Shown one piece after another: positions 32,635 to 42,200 of a stretch of DNA of 64,000 nucleotides. Both the position numbers and the translations under genes were made by a program. Positions within the stretch are counted from its first letter, which is position 1, and the number at the start of each line of letters is the position of its first letter. Source of the DNA: Caballeronia terrestris (lineage in GTDB: Bacteria > Pseudomonadota > Gammaproteobacteria > Burkholderiales > Burkholderiaceae); NCBI RefSeq assembly GCF_001544515.1, contig NZ_FCOL02000008.1:124001-188000 (forward strand). The letters run 5' to 3'. The notes under the pieces were generated by a model, which saw only the letters and a list, made by a program, of their open reading frames with translations, did not search any database and was not told the DNA's origin.

Positions 32635-33609
32635 ATGCGCGCCGTTCGATGCACCCGCCACGGACCCCCGGAGACGCTTTCCATCGAGACCTTGCCCGAC
32701 CTGCATCCCGCGGCGGGCGAAGTCGTTATCGACGTGAAAGCGGCGAGCGTCAACTTCCCGGACGTCCTCATCATTCAGAACAAATATCAGTTCAAGCCAC
32801 CCTTGCCTTTCACGCCCGGCGCCGAGCTCGCGGGCATCGTGCGCGAAACCGGTGCGGGCGTGACGCGTCTGAAGCCAGGGATGCGCGTCGCGGCCTACAC
32901 CGCGCACGGCGCGTTCGCCGAGCAGGCGCTCGCGCGCGAGGACGCGTGCGTCGCGCTCCCCGACGACGTCGATCTCGCGAGCGCCTCCGCCTTCACGCTC
33001 GCGTACGGCACGTCGTATCACGCGCTCGCGGATCGTGCGGCGCTCGTGGCCGGCGAGACGCTGCTCGTGCTCGGGGCGGCGGGCGGCGTCGGACTCGCGG
33101 CGGTGCAGATCGGCAAGGCGCTAGGCGCGCGGGTGATCGCGGCCGCATCGAGCGCGGAGAAACTCACGGTCTGTTCCGCAAACGGCGCGGACGCGACGAT
33201 CGACTATTCGCGCGAGGATCTGCGCGAGCGCATCAAGGCGCTCACCGACGGGCGCGGCCCCGACGTGATCTTCGATCCGGTCGGCGGCGAATATGCCGAA
33301 CCAGCATTTCGCAGCATAGCGTGGCGCGGACGCTATCTAGTCGTCGGGTTTGCGAACGGCGAGATCCCGAAGCTGCCGTTCAACTTGCCGCTACTGAAAG
33401 GCGCGAGCATCGTCGGCGTGTTCTGGGGCGATCACATGAAGCGCGAAGCCGAACTCGGCGCGGCGGGATTCGAGCGCATGGTCGGCTGGATCAGGGAGGG
33501 CAAGCTCAAGCCGCACGTGTCGAAGCGGTATACGCTCGACGAAACGCCCCAGGCGCTCGACGACATGGCGCATCGCCGCGTGACGGGGAAAGTGGTCATC
33601 GAGCCGTGA
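32635..33609 (+). CDS. NADPH:quinone oxidoreductase family (zinc-independent MDR)
   Basis: A 324-residue medium-chain dehydrogenase/reductase of the QOR type. The GroES-like N-terminal half lacks the structural zinc cysteines, and the Rossmann half carries [19 protein letters not shown]. Such enzymes reduce quinones or enoyl compounds with NADPH; the substrate is not predictable. The ATG at 32635 follows AAGGAGACGAC, a strong ribosome site. A single-gene unit ended by a strong bidirectional terminator. Confidence 0.88.
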   Translation: MRAVRCTRHGPPETLSIETLPDLHPAAGEVVIDVKAASVNFPDVLIIQNKYQFKPPLPFTPGAELAGIVRETGAGVTRLKPGMRVAAYTAHGAFAEQALAREDACVALPDDVDLASASAFTLAYGTSYHALADRAALVAGETLLVLGAAGGVGLAAVQIGKALGARVIAAASSAEKLTVCSANGADATIDYSREDLRERIKALTDGRGPDVIFDPVGGEYAEPAFRSIAWRGRYLVVGFANGEIPKLPFNLPLLKGASIVGVFWGDHMKREAELGAAGFERMVGWIREGKLKPHVSKRYTLDETPQALDDMAHRRVTGKVVIEP

Positions 33610-33621
33610 ACGGCTGATACA

Positions 33622-33659
33622 AAAGTGGCGCGCCCGATTAATTCAGGCGCGCCATTTTT
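33622..33659. terminator. Bidirectional terminator after the quinone oxidoreductase gene
   Basis: TGGCGCGCC (33626-33634) pairs perfectly with GGCGCGCCA (33646-33654). It is flanked by AAAA upstream and TTTTT downstream, so it can serve both convergent neighbours. Confidence 0.88.
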
Positions 33660-33681
33660 CCGCGCAATGCATCGCGGGAAG

Positions 33682-34506
33682 TTAGAGCTTCTCCGTCTCC
33701 CCCGTCTTCGGCTGCCACTTCATCAGCCGACGCTCGACCAGCGCGACGATGCCGTCCAGCACCAGTGCGAACGCCGTCAGCACGAGAATGCCGGCGAACA
33801 CTGTATTGATGTCAAACGTGCCTTCGGCTTGCAAGATCAAATAACCGACTCCCCGCGCCGAGCCAAGATATTCGCCCACCACCGAGCCGACGAACGCCAG
33901 CCCCACCGACGTATGCAGGCTGGAAAACACCCAGCTCGTCGCGCTCGGCAGGTAGACATGGCGCAACAATTGTTTGCGATTCGCGCCAAGCATGCGCGCG
34001 TTCGCGAGCACGACCGGGCTGACTTCCTTCACGCCCTGATAGACGTTGAAGAACACGATGAAGAACACGAGCGTCACGCCGAGCGCCACCTTCGACCAGA
34101 TCCCGAGCCCGAACCACACCGCGAAAATCGGCGCGAGGATCACGCGCGGCATCGAGTTGGCGGCCTTGATGTACGGATCGAGGAGAGCGCTCATCAGCGG
34201 CGCGAGCGCGAGCCACAAGCCGACGCCAAGTCCCAGCACCGTGCCGATCGTGAACGCGAGCACGGTTTCGATCAGCGTCACCCAGAGGTGCACGTAGATT
34301 TCACCGGTCGTGAACCATTCCCAGATGCGCAGCAGCACCTTCTGCGGCTCGCCGAAGAAGAACGCGGCCTTGCTGTTGTCGTCGAAATAAAAGGCCGGGA
34401 GCAGCGTCGGGCTCGTCAGCACGTACCAGAGCAGGAAGCACATGACGAGCAGCAGCCATTGCCAAAGCACCAGATTTGCGCGATTCGGGCGCAATTTCTT
34501 CCACAT
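33682..34506 (-). CDS. ABC transporter permease, SsuC/TauC type
   Basis: A 274-residue inner-membrane permease of the nitrate/sulfonate/taurine uptake class (BPD_transp_1). About six helices are visible, and the EAA-type loop reads ANARMLGANRKQLLRHVYLPSA. The start is placed at the ATG at 34506 (MWKKLRPNRANLVL); the open frame continues far upstream but overlaps the ATPase gene. Last gene of the CoA-transferase / binding protein / ATPase / permease operon. Confidence 0.88.
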   Translation of the reverse strand: MWKKLRPNRANLVLWQWLLLVMCFLLWYVLTSPTLLPAFYFDDNSKAAFFFGEPQKVLLRIWEWFTTGEIYVHLWVTLIETVLAFTIGTVLGLGVGLWLALAPLMSALLDPYIKAANSMPRVILAPIFAVWFGLGIWSKVALGVTLVFFIVFFNVYQGVKEVSPVVLANARMLGANRKQLLRHVYLPSATSWVFSSLHTSVGLAFVGSVVGEYLGSARGVGYLILQAEGTFDINTVFAGILVLTAFALVLDGIVALVERRLMKWQPKTGETEKL

Positions 34507-34526
34507 GATTGTCGTTAGGCCTCGAA

Positions 34527-35357
34527 TTAGACGGCGGTGAGCTGCTGCTGATAGCCCTTCAGCACCTCTTCGCGCAGCACGCCCCAGATTTGCGCATGCA
34601 ATTCGACGAAGCGCGGATGCGAGCGAATCTCGGCGACATCGCGCGGACGCGGCAAATCGATCGTGAATTCGCCGATCGGATGCGTGCCCGGCCCCGCCGA
34701 CAGCACGACCACGCGGTCGGACATCGAAATCGCCTCGTCCAGGTCGTGCGTGATGAAGAGCACGGCCTTGCGCTTCGCCGCCCACAAGTCGAGCAGCTCG
34801 TTTTCCATGAGCTGGCGCGTCTGGATGTCGAGCGCGGAGAACGGCTCGTCCATCAGGATGATGTCGGGATCGAGGATCAGCGTCTGCGCCATGCCGACGC
34901 GCTTTCTCATGCCGCCCGATAGCTGATGCGGATAGCGGTCGCCGAAGCCGCCAAGGCCTACGCGCTTCAGCCACTCCTCGCCGCGTTCGCGCGCCTCGTT
35001 TTTCGGCACGCCGCGAAACGCGAGACCGGCGGTGACGTTATCGATTGCCGAGCGCCACGGCATCAGCGCTTCGGCCTGGAACATGTAGCCCGCGCGCCGG
35101 TTGATGCCAGCGAGCGGTTCGCCGAACACCGTCACCTCACCCGACGACGGCTGCAACAGCCCCGCGCCGATGTTGAGCAGCGTGGACTTGCCGCAGCCCG
35201 TCGGGCCGACCACGGATACAAACTCGCCCGGCGCGATCCGCAGCGTCGTCTGGCTGACGGCGGTGTAACGCGCGTTGCGGTCGTCGCGCGACGTGAACGT
35301 GCAGATGATGTTCTCGAGCGCGAGCGCGTAAGGCGACGTGAGGGACGTGGGCGCCAT
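34527..35357 (-). CDS. ABC transporter ATPase, SsuB/TauB type
   Basis: A 276-residue ATP-binding subunit. Walker A GPTGCGKST, Q-loop FQAEALMPWRS, signature LSGGMRKR, Walker B IILMDEP and the switch His in FITHDLDEA are all intact, so it is predicted to be active. It starts 3 bp after the binding-protein gene stop and ends 20 bp before the permease start. It energises import by the neighbouring SsuC-type permease. Confidence 0.92.
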   Translation of the reverse strand: MAPTSLTSPYALALENIICTFTSRDDRNARYTAVSQTTLRIAPGEFVSVVGPTGCGKSTLLNIGAGLLQPSSGEVTVFGEPLAGINRRAGYMFQAEALMPWRSAIDNVTAGLAFRGVPKNEARERGEEWLKRVGLGGFGDRYPHQLSGGMRKRVGMAQTLILDPDIILMDEPFSALDIQTRQLMENELLDLWAAKRKAVLFITHDLDEAISMSDRVVVLSAGPGTHPIGEFTIDLPRPRDVAEIRSHPRFVELHAQIWGVLREEVLKGYQQQLTAV

Positions 35358-35360
35358 CGC

Positions 35361-36398
35361 TTACGCCTTGACCGTCGCGAGCGCCTTCTTGACGAAGTCG
35401 TTCGTCCACGTCTTCGACAGGTCGATCGGCTTGCCCTTCACCGTCTGGTCGAACGCCTGCAATGTCCTGAGCGAAGTCGCGGGACCGTCGGCGGGCATCA
35501 GGCCGTCCGGCGACAGCGCTTCCTTCACGTGCTGCCACGAGTCGAGATAGAGTGCGCGGTCGCCTAGCAGATAGCCTTCTGGCACGGTCGCGATCAGCTC
35601 GGACCCCGATGCCGTCTGCAGCCACTTCAGCGCGCGGACCATCGCGTTGGTGAGCGCCTGCGTCGTGTTCGGGTTCTTGTTGATGAAACTCTGCGACGCG
35701 TACAGACACCCCGCCGGCATGTTGCCGCCGAAGACGTTCTTCGTATCGGCGAGCGTACGCGTATCGGAGATGATGCGGATATCGCCCGAGCGTTCGAGCT
35801 TGGTCATCACGGGATCGAGGTTCGCGATGGCGTCGATCTGGCCGGATTGCAGCGCGGCAATCGCGCCGGCGCCCGCGCCCACGCCGATGAACGCGACGTC
35901 GCTCGCGGTGAGCCCCGCCTTCGCGAGCACGTAGCTCGCCATGATCGACGTCGACGAACCGGGTGCCGTCACGCCGATCTTCTTGCCCTTCAGGTCGGCG
36001 ACGGTCTTGTAGTTCGGCATCGCCTTCTTCGATACCGCGAACACGATCTGCGGCGCGCGCCCTTGCAGCACGAATTCGCGGAACATCTGGCCTTTCGCCT
36101 GCAAGAGCAGCGTGTGCTCGAACGCGCCCGACACGACATCGGCACTGCCGCCGACCGCCGCCTGCAGCGCCTTCGCGCCGCCCGCGAAATCCGAGATCTC
36201 GACTTCGAGCCCTTCGTCCTTGAAGTAATTGCGGCGCTCGGCGATGGTGAGCGGCAGGTAATAGAACAGGTTCTTGCCGCCGACCGCGACGGCCACCTTC
36301 GGCTGCTCCGGCTTCGCCTGCGCGAATGCGAGCGGCGCGCCCGACACTACACCGCCTGCGAGCACGGCACCGCTCGCAATGAACGTTCTGCGTTTCAT
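35361..36398 (-). CDS. ABC transporter periplasmic binding protein, NMT1/SsuA type
   Basis: A 345-residue exported protein whose N-terminus (MKRRTFIASGAVLAGG, cut after APLAFAQA) looks like a twin-arginine signal. The mature part is an NMT1/SsuA-like ligand-binding domain (NYFKDEGLEVEISDFAGGAKALQAAVGGSADV), the class that serves sulfonates, nitrate, thiamine precursors and some aromatic acids. The ligand is unknown. It lies 56 bp after the CoA-transferase gene, the gap containing a 13-bp direct repeat. Confidence 0.87.
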   Translation of the reverse strand: MKRRTFIASGAVLAGGVVSGAPLAFAQAKPEQPKVAVAVGGKNLFYYLPLTIAERRNYFKDEGLEVEISDFAGGAKALQAAVGGSADVVSGAFEHTLLLQAKGQMFREFVLQGRAPQIVFAVSKKAMPNYKTVADLKGKKIGVTAPGSSTSIMASYVLAKAGLTASDVAFIGVGAGAGAIAALQSGQIDAIANLDPVMTKLERSGDIRIISDTRTLADTKNVFGGNMPAGCLYASQSFINKNPNTTQALTNAMVRALKWLQTASGSELIATVPEGYLLGDRALYLDSWQHVKEALSPDGLMPADGPATSLRTLQAFDQTVKGKPIDLSKTWTNDFVKKALATVKA

Positions 36399-36454
36399 CG
36401 ACTTCTGTCTCCGATTTCTTGTGGTCTTGTTTCTTGTGGTCTGGTCTGCCGCGG

Positions 36455-37660
36455 CTAAATCACCTTCGCCGCTCGCAGCCTCGCGATATCGTCAGGATCA
36501 TACCCGAGCGATTGAAGGACTTCATCCGTGTGTTCACCCAGCTGCGGCCCGAGCCAGCGCGTTTCGCCGGGCGTCTCCGAGAGCTTCGGCGTGACGTTCG
36601 GCAGCGTGATCTCGCGACCGTCCTGCCACGGAAAACGCTGCAGCATCTGGCGCGCGATGTATTGCGGATCGGTGAACATGTCGGCGACGCTGTAGATGCG
36701 CCCCGCCGGCACGTCGGCAGCATTGAGCACCGCGAGCGCCTCGTCGATGCTGCGCGGCGCGAGCCACGCGCCAATCGCCGCGTCGATTTCCTGCGTGCGC
36801 GGCACGCGGCCGTCGTTCGATGCGAGCGCGGGATCGTTCGCGAGATCGTCGCGTCCGATGGCGTTCATCAGGCGCTTGAAGATCGGATCGCTGTTGCCGC
36901 CGATCACGACGCTGCCGTCGCGGCACGGATACGTGTTAGACGGCACGATGCCCGGCAGCGACGCGCCCGTGCGCTCGCGCACGAGCCCGTACACGCCGTA
37001 TTCCGGCACGACGCTTTCCATCATGTTGAAGACGGCTTCGTAGAGCGCGACATCGACCACCTGCCCGCGTCCGCCGTTCACCTGCTTGTGATGCAGCGCC
37101 ATTAGCGCGCCGATCACGCCGTGCAGCGCCGCGATCGAATCGCCGATCGAAATGCCGATGCGCGGCGGCGGCAAGTCGGGATAACCGGTGATGTGCCGCA
37201 AGCCGCCCATCGATTCCGCGATCGCGCCGAAGCCCGGCCGGTCGCGATACGGCCCTGTCTGCCCATAGCCGGACAAGCGCACCATGACGAGCCCTGGATT
37301 CTCCGCCGACAAGACCTCGTAGCCGAGCCCGAGCTTTTCGAGCAGCCCCGGCCTGAAGTTCTCGACGACGATATCGGCTTCCTTCGCGAGCCGCCGCACA
37401 ATCTCCTTGCCCTCCTCGGCCTTGAGATTCACGGTCACGGACTTCTTGTTGCGCGCCTGCACGGCCCACCAGAGCGACGTCCCGCCGACTTCCGGGTAGA
37501 GCTTGCGCCATTTGCGCAGCGGATCGCCGCCGTTCGGGTCTTCGATCTTGATGACGTCGGCGCCGAATTCGCCCATGAAGCGCGCGGCGAAAGGCCCGGC
37601 GATCAGCGTGCCGAGTTCCAGCACCTTGACGCCGGCGAGCGGTCCGGTCGATGCGGTCAT
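36455..37660 (-). CDS. CaiB/BaiF family CoA-transferase
   Basis: A 401-residue family III CoA-transferase, which moves CoA between carboxylic acids through an enzyme-bound anhydride. The opening GVKVLELGTLIAGPFAARFMGEFGADVIKIE contains the family Rossmann-like start, and the catalytic Asp is expected in the NPGLVMVRLSGYGQTGPYRDRPGF region. The ATG at 37660 follows GGAGACGAC. As the first gene of an operon with a complete SsuABC-type importer, it may activate the imported acid to its CoA thioester; the acid itself cannot be inferred. Confidence 0.88.
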   Translation of the reverse strand: MTASTGPLAGVKVLELGTLIAGPFAARFMGEFGADVIKIEDPNGGDPLRKWRKLYPEVGGTSLWWAVQARNKKSVTVNLKAEEGKEIVRRLAKEADIVVENFRPGLLEKLGLGYEVLSAENPGLVMVRLSGYGQTGPYRDRPGFGAIAESMGGLRHITGYPDLPPPRIGISIGDSIAALHGVIGALMALHHKQVNGGRGQVVDVALYEAVFNMMESVVPEYGVYGLVRERTGASLPGIVPSNTYPCRDGSVVIGGNSDPIFKRLMNAIGRDDLANDPALASNDGRVPRTQEIDAAIGAWLAPRSIDEALAVLNAADVPAGRIYSVADMFTDPQYIARQMLQRFPWQDGREITLPNVTPKLSETPGETRWLGPQLGEHTDEVLQSLGYDPDDIARLRAAKVI

Positions 37661-37675
37661 GTCGTCTCCTGTCGA

Positions 37676-37714
37676 CCAGAGTTGGCGCTTTAGCGCCTTA
37701 CTCTGGTCCCATGC
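37676..37714. repeat. Palindromic intergenic repeat, copy 1
   Basis: The outer stem CCAGAG (37676-37681) pairs with CTCTGG (37701-37706), and the inner stem GGCGC pairs with GCGCC around a TTTA loop. The tail is TCCCATGC. It lies about 15 bp upstream of the caiB-type start codon, just outside its ribosome site. Same family as the copies at 37751 and 39181. Confidence 0.85.
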
Positions 37715-37731
37715 AACGTAGTTGCGGTCGA

Positions 37732-37805
37732 TGAGAGTTAGCGCTGTCGGCCTGAGTTGGCGCTTTAGCGCTTACTCAGGCCCTATGCGCCTTACTCTGG
37801 CCCCA
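37732..37805. repeat. Palindromic intergenic repeat, copies 2 and 3 (one full, two partial)
   Basis: A left-half fragment (GAGAGTTAGCGCTGTCGG, 37732-37749) is followed by a full copy at 37751-37780 with outer stem CCTGAG/CTCAGG and inner GCGC/GCGC, tail CCCTATGC. A right-half fragment (GCGCCTTACTCTGG...) then runs to 37805. Compared with copy 1 both arms of the outer stem have changed together, keeping pairing. Confidence 0.82.
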
Positions 37806-37837
37806 CGAAAGGTTGTTGCTTTGTTCGCGTCCGCTTC

Positions 37838-38062
37838 TCAGAGCGGAATGTCGAGCGCTTTGAAGCGCGGCGTGCCGTCGTCGAGCGTGCCGTTGAACAT
37901 CTCGGCCGGACGCACCCACAAGCCGCGCTCATGCGGCCACAGGTGTTCGTAGACGATCATCGTCTCCTCGGTTTCGGAATGCCGCGCCACGCCGATCACG
38001 CGATACAGCCCGCCCTTGTAGTGCCGATGCGTGGCGAGCGCCTTTGCTTGTTCTTCAGTCAT
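37838..38062 (-). CDS. DUF1653 domain protein
   Basis: A 74-residue small protein of the DUF1653 family (HYKGGLYRVIGVARHSETEETMIVYEHL, then WVRPAEMFNGTL). The function of the family is unknown; it is a compact beta-rich cytoplasmic domain. The start is set at the ATG at 38062 (MTEEQAKALATHRHYKGG), which falls just after the recR stop (38073), so it is probably the last gene of dnaX-ybaB-recR-DUF1653. Confidence 0.85.
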   Translation of the reverse strand: MTEEQAKALATHRHYKGGLYRVIGVARHSETEETMIVYEHLWPHERGLWVRPAEMFNGTLDDGTPRFKALDIPL

Positions 38063-38072
38063 TCGATCAGTC

Positions 38073-38669
38073 CTATACAGAGCGCCGGTCCAGCATCGCG
38101 CGTGCGATCGTCCCGGCATCGACGTATTCCAGTTCGCCACCTACCGGCACGCCGCGCGCAAGACGCGTCACCTTCAGCCCCTTCGACTTGAGCGTCTGGG
38201 CCAGATAGTGCGCGGTCGCCTCGCCTTCGTTCGTGAAGTTCGTCGCGAGGACGACTTCCTGCACGATGCCGTCGTTCGCGCGGCTGATCAGCCGGTCGAA
38301 GTGAATCTCTTTCGGACCGATGCCGTCGAGCGGACTCAGATGGCCCATCAGCACGAAATAGAGCCCGCGATACGTGAGCGTCTGTTCGAGCATGATCTGG
38401 TCGGCGGGCGTCTCGACGACGCACAACAGCGCCGGATCGCGCTCCGGATCGCTGCACACTTCGCAGATCTGCGCCTCGGTGAACGTGTTGCACTTCTCGC
38501 AGTGCTTCAGGTGCTCGGTGGCGAACACGAGCGATCGCCCGAGCTTTTCCGCGCCCGGGCGATCGTGCTGCATCAGGTGATAGGCCATGCGCTGCGCCGA
38601 CTTCGGACCGACGCCCGGCAGCACACGCAGCGCTTCGACGAGCGCCGACAACGCGGAAGGTTGTTTCAT
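38073..38669 (-). CDS. recR: Recombination protein RecR
   Basis: A 198-residue ring-forming DNA clamp that, with RecFO, loads RecA at gaps. It has an N-terminal helix-hairpin-helix ([16 protein letters not shown]), a zinc finger with C57, C60, C69 and C72, and a Toprim domain ([15 protein letters not shown]). Length is standard. It follows ybaB on the minus strand, the conserved dnaX-ybaB-recR order. Confidence 0.96.
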   Translation of the reverse strand: MKQPSALSALVEALRVLPGVGPKSAQRMAYHLMQHDRPGAEKLGRSLVFATEHLKHCEKCNTFTEAQICEVCSDPERDPALLCVVETPADQIMLEQTLTYRGLYFVLMGHLSPLDGIGPKEIHFDRLISRANDGIVQEVVLATNFTNEGEATAHYLAQTLKSKGLKVTRLARGVPVGGELEYVDAGTIARAMLDRRSV

Positions 38670-38699
38670 GTGTTCCTGCGATGGACGCGCGACGCGCCC

Positions 38700-39026
38700 T
38701 TAAAACGGCATCTTGAAACCCGGCGGCATCGGCATGCCGGCTGTCATGCCGCTCATCTTTTCCTGAGTGGTGGCCTCGGCCTTGCGCACCGCGTCGTTGA
38801 AGGCGGCGGCGACGAGGTCTTCGAGCATGTCCTTGTCGTCGGCGAGCAGGCTCGGGTCGATCTGCACGCGGCGCACGTCGTTCTTGCAGGTCATCGTCAC
38901 CTTGACGAGGCCCGCGCCCGACTGCCCTTCCACCTCGATCAGCGCGAGCTGGTCCTGCATCTTCTTCATGTTTTCCTGCATCTGCTGGGCCTGCTTCATC
39001 AGCCCGGCGAGTTGATTCTTCATCAT
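38700..39026 (-). CDS. YbaB/EbfC-family nucleoid-associated protein
   Basis: A 108-residue DNA-binding dimer of the YbaB/EbfC family with the typical opening [23 protein letters not shown] and a Gly/Met/Pro-rich C-terminal tail ([15 protein letters not shown]). Members bind DNA and influence nucleoid structure; the gene is nearly always between dnaX and recR, as here. Start ATG at 39026, 30 bp upstream of the recR start. Confidence 0.94.
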   Translation of the reverse strand: MMKNQLAGLMKQAQQMQENMKKMQDQLALIEVEGQSGAGLVKVTMTCKNDVRRVQIDPSLLADDKDMLEDLVAAAFNDAVRKAEATTQEKMSGMTAGMPMPPGFKMPF

Positions 39027-39180
39027 GATGTGGCTCCTTGCCTGGATCGGGGTAATGCAGATCAGTGACGGACGCGTCCGGTTGCGTTGCTTTGCCGGCG
39101 CGTATCTCGAGAAACTTTGCGCGCGACCCTTGCGCCTTATCGGCGGGCGTTCGATTCATCAGTTGCGGGCGCTGTCGGAT

Positions 39181-39277
39181 CAGAGTTAGCGCTGTCGATC
39201 GAAGTTGGCGCTCTTTAGCGCTTCCTCTGGCCCCATGCGCTTATTCCGATCCCATGCGCGTTACTCTGGTCGCATGC
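39181..39277. repeat. Palindromic intergenic repeat cluster overlapping the dnaX stop
   Basis: A degenerate cluster of the family seen at 37.7 kb. It has a left half TCAGAGTTAGCGCTGTCG, a central copy GAAGTTGGCGCTCTTTAGCGC ending in CCTCTGGCCCCATGC, and two further tails (TTATTCCGATCCCATGC and TTACTCTGGTCGCATGC). The last one contains the stop codon of dnaX (39261-39263, minus strand). Confidence 0.8.
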
Positions 39278-42200
39278 CCGCTGCGAGCGGCTTGATCGAA
39301 CCCTGGACGATGCTCGCGCCGAAGTCGCGAATCAGCGACTGCACGAACGGATCCTGCGTGATTTCCTGCTCGGCTTCCTGCTGGCGTTTTGCGCGGACGG
39401 CGGCATCGACGGCGGCGGCCGTGCGGCGCGCTGGTCCGACGGTGACGTTCACTTCGAGCGCCCGGCCGAGCTTTTCGGCGAGCGCTGCCTTCAGTTTGGC
39501 CACTTGCGCTGCGTCGGCGTATTGCGGCACGGGCACGCTCAGGGCGATCGAGGCGGCGTCGCATGCGGTCAGTTCGCTATTGAACGCGAGCTGGTAGGCG
39601 ATGCCCTTCAACGGCAAGTCGGCGGCAAGCGACGGCCAGTCGCCCGCGACGCCGATCGCATCGAGCGGCACGGCAGCGGGCAGCGGGCGCGGGTCGGATT
39701 TTGGGGTTGCCTTCGCCGGCGCGGCGTTGAAATCCAGGTCGTCGGGGCCGCTGTCGAACGCGGGGACGAAGTTGTCGTCGGGCGGCATGAAGTACGCATC
39801 TTCCGACGATGCCGGCATGTAGTCGTCCGGCGGCATGTCTTCCCATGGCGGCACGGCGGAACTGGCGCGTTTGGTTTCGACCGTGGGCGACGGTGCAGCG
39901 GCAGGCGGCTGGGCTGCGACGGGCGCGCGGCGCGGTGTCGGGACTTGCACGGCGGGCGCGGCGCACATCGGCGACGCGGAGACAGGTTTCGGCACAGGCG
40001 GCGCGCCTCGCGTTCCCCGATCCGACGACACGCGCATTCCCGCGCTGCGCAACACGTCGAGCGCGGCGCTTGCGCCGGTGGCGGCGCGTGGTTTGTCGGC
40101 GGCTACCGGGGTATAGCGCGCGGAATCGGCTGCGGCTTGCTGCGCGGCTGCGGCGACGGGCGATGGGGTTACGTCGGGAGATTGCTGGCCGGACGCTGCG
40201 TCGAAATCGGTTGCAGTGATGTTGCGCTCGACGACGGGCGCAGCATGGTCATCGCGTGCCGACGTGGCGGCTTCGCCCGACTTTGTGCTTTCGGTCGTCG
40301 GCGCTTCTGCCCATGCAGCGGCATCGGGATTCGGAGCCACTCCTTCAAACGTCCCCGATCCGGTTTGCGCAGAAATATCCGTTGCACCGTCGGACGTTGC
40401 CGCGTCGTCCCAAGGCGCCAACTCTTCATGCAAAGCGGCATTCGGATGCCTTGGCGCCGAACCTTTACGCGTCGCGGTGCTTTCAGGCGTCCGTGCTCCT
40501 GCCGACGCAGCAACATTCAGAGGCGTCGTCGCGCGTTGGGAGATCGCCGCATTTTTCGGAGTAGCCGATCCTGCCAATGCAGCGATGTTCTGAGATTTCG
40601 GCGCGCCGGGAAACGACTGTGCAGCGGCATCCGGACGCTCAGGTATCGCGCCTTCGGGCGTAGCCGATCCTGCCAATGCAGCGATGTTCTGAGATTTTGG
40701 CGCGCCGGGAAACGACTCTGCAGCGGCATCCGAACGCTCAGGTATCGCGCCTTCGGGAGTAGCCAATTCTGCCGACGCGGCGTTGTTCGAACGCATGAGC
40801 ATTGCGCCATCGGAAATCGCCGCGCTCTCGGATGCCGCTAATTCTGTCCGTGTAGCAGCATTCGGGGGCTTCCGCGCAGCGCTCTCATTGACGGCTGCAT
40901 CAGCAGAATGAGCCGATTCGCGCGGCGCTTCCACCTGCCCGGCGGCGCTCGGCGTGGTGCGTTCCACTTGCGCAAACGCATCGACCATCGCTGCCGAATC
41001 CTGCGCGCCCGACGGTTGCGCGGGCGTCGGTGTCGAAGAAACGGTGGCCGCAACGCCACGCGCGGCGCTCGACGCACCCTCACCCGACGCCAACGCACGC
41101 GAACCCGCAACTGCAACGCCAGCGACCGCCTTCCGCGCAACCCCAGCGCCCGACGACGGCGCATTAACCACGACGCCACCACCGCCACCCGGGCCACTCG
41201 CCGGTTCAAACGCGAGCATGCGCAGCAGGGTCATGGTGAAGCCGGCGTACTCATCGGGTGCGAGGCCCAGCTCACTGCGCCCGACCGTCGCGATCTGATA
41301 GAACAACTGCACCTGTTCAGCCGACAGCGCCTCGGCAAACCGCCGAACATCCTCCGCCTCGGGCCATTCATCCAGCACGGACGCCGGTGCGAACTGCGCC
41401 CACGCGATCCGGTGCAGCAGCCCCGCAAGATCCTGCAGCGCAGTCGAAAACGACAGACTGCGCAACGCCATCTCATCGGCAACCGACAACACACCCTCGC
41501 CATCCCCCGCCGCGAGCGCTTCCAGCAGCCGGATCAGATAACTTTGATCGAGCGCGCCGAGCATTCCGCGCACGGCTTCCTCGGTGACCTGATTGGCCGA
41601 ATAGGCGATCGCCTGATCGGTGAGCGAGAGCGCGTCGCGCATGCTGCCGTCCGCTGCGCGCGACAAAAGCCGCAGCGCCTGCGACTCGAACGGAATCTGT
41701 TCCTCGCCGAGAATGTGCTCGAGGTGCGAAACGATGTGGCCCGCCGGCATCTGCTTCAGATTGAATTGCAGACAGCGCGAGAGCACGGTGACCGGAATCT
41801 TCTGCGGATCGGTGGTGGCGAGAATGAACTTGACGTGCGACGGCGGCTCTTCGAGCGTCTTCAGCATCGCGTTGAACGCGTGATTCGTGAGCATGTGCAC
41901 TTCGTCGATCATATAGACCTTGAAGCGCGCATCGACCGGCGCGTACACGGCGCGCTCGAGCAGCGCCGCCATCTCGTCGACCCCGCGATTGCTCGCCGCA
42001 TCCATCTCGACATAATCGACGAAACGCCCCTCGTCGATCTCCCGGCACGCGCGGCACACGCCGCACGGCGTAGACGTCACGCCCGTTTCACAGTTGAGCG
42101 CCTTCGCGAAGATGCGCGAGAGCGTCGTCTTGCCGACGCCGCGCGTGCCTGTAAACAGATAGGCGTGATGCAGGCGGCCGCCGTCGAGTGCGTGCGTGAG

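Noticed and set aside
37676..39277. CRISPR array
   Set aside because: The repeats are palindromic, irregularly spaced and lack uniform spacers or cas genes; they are a REP-like family.
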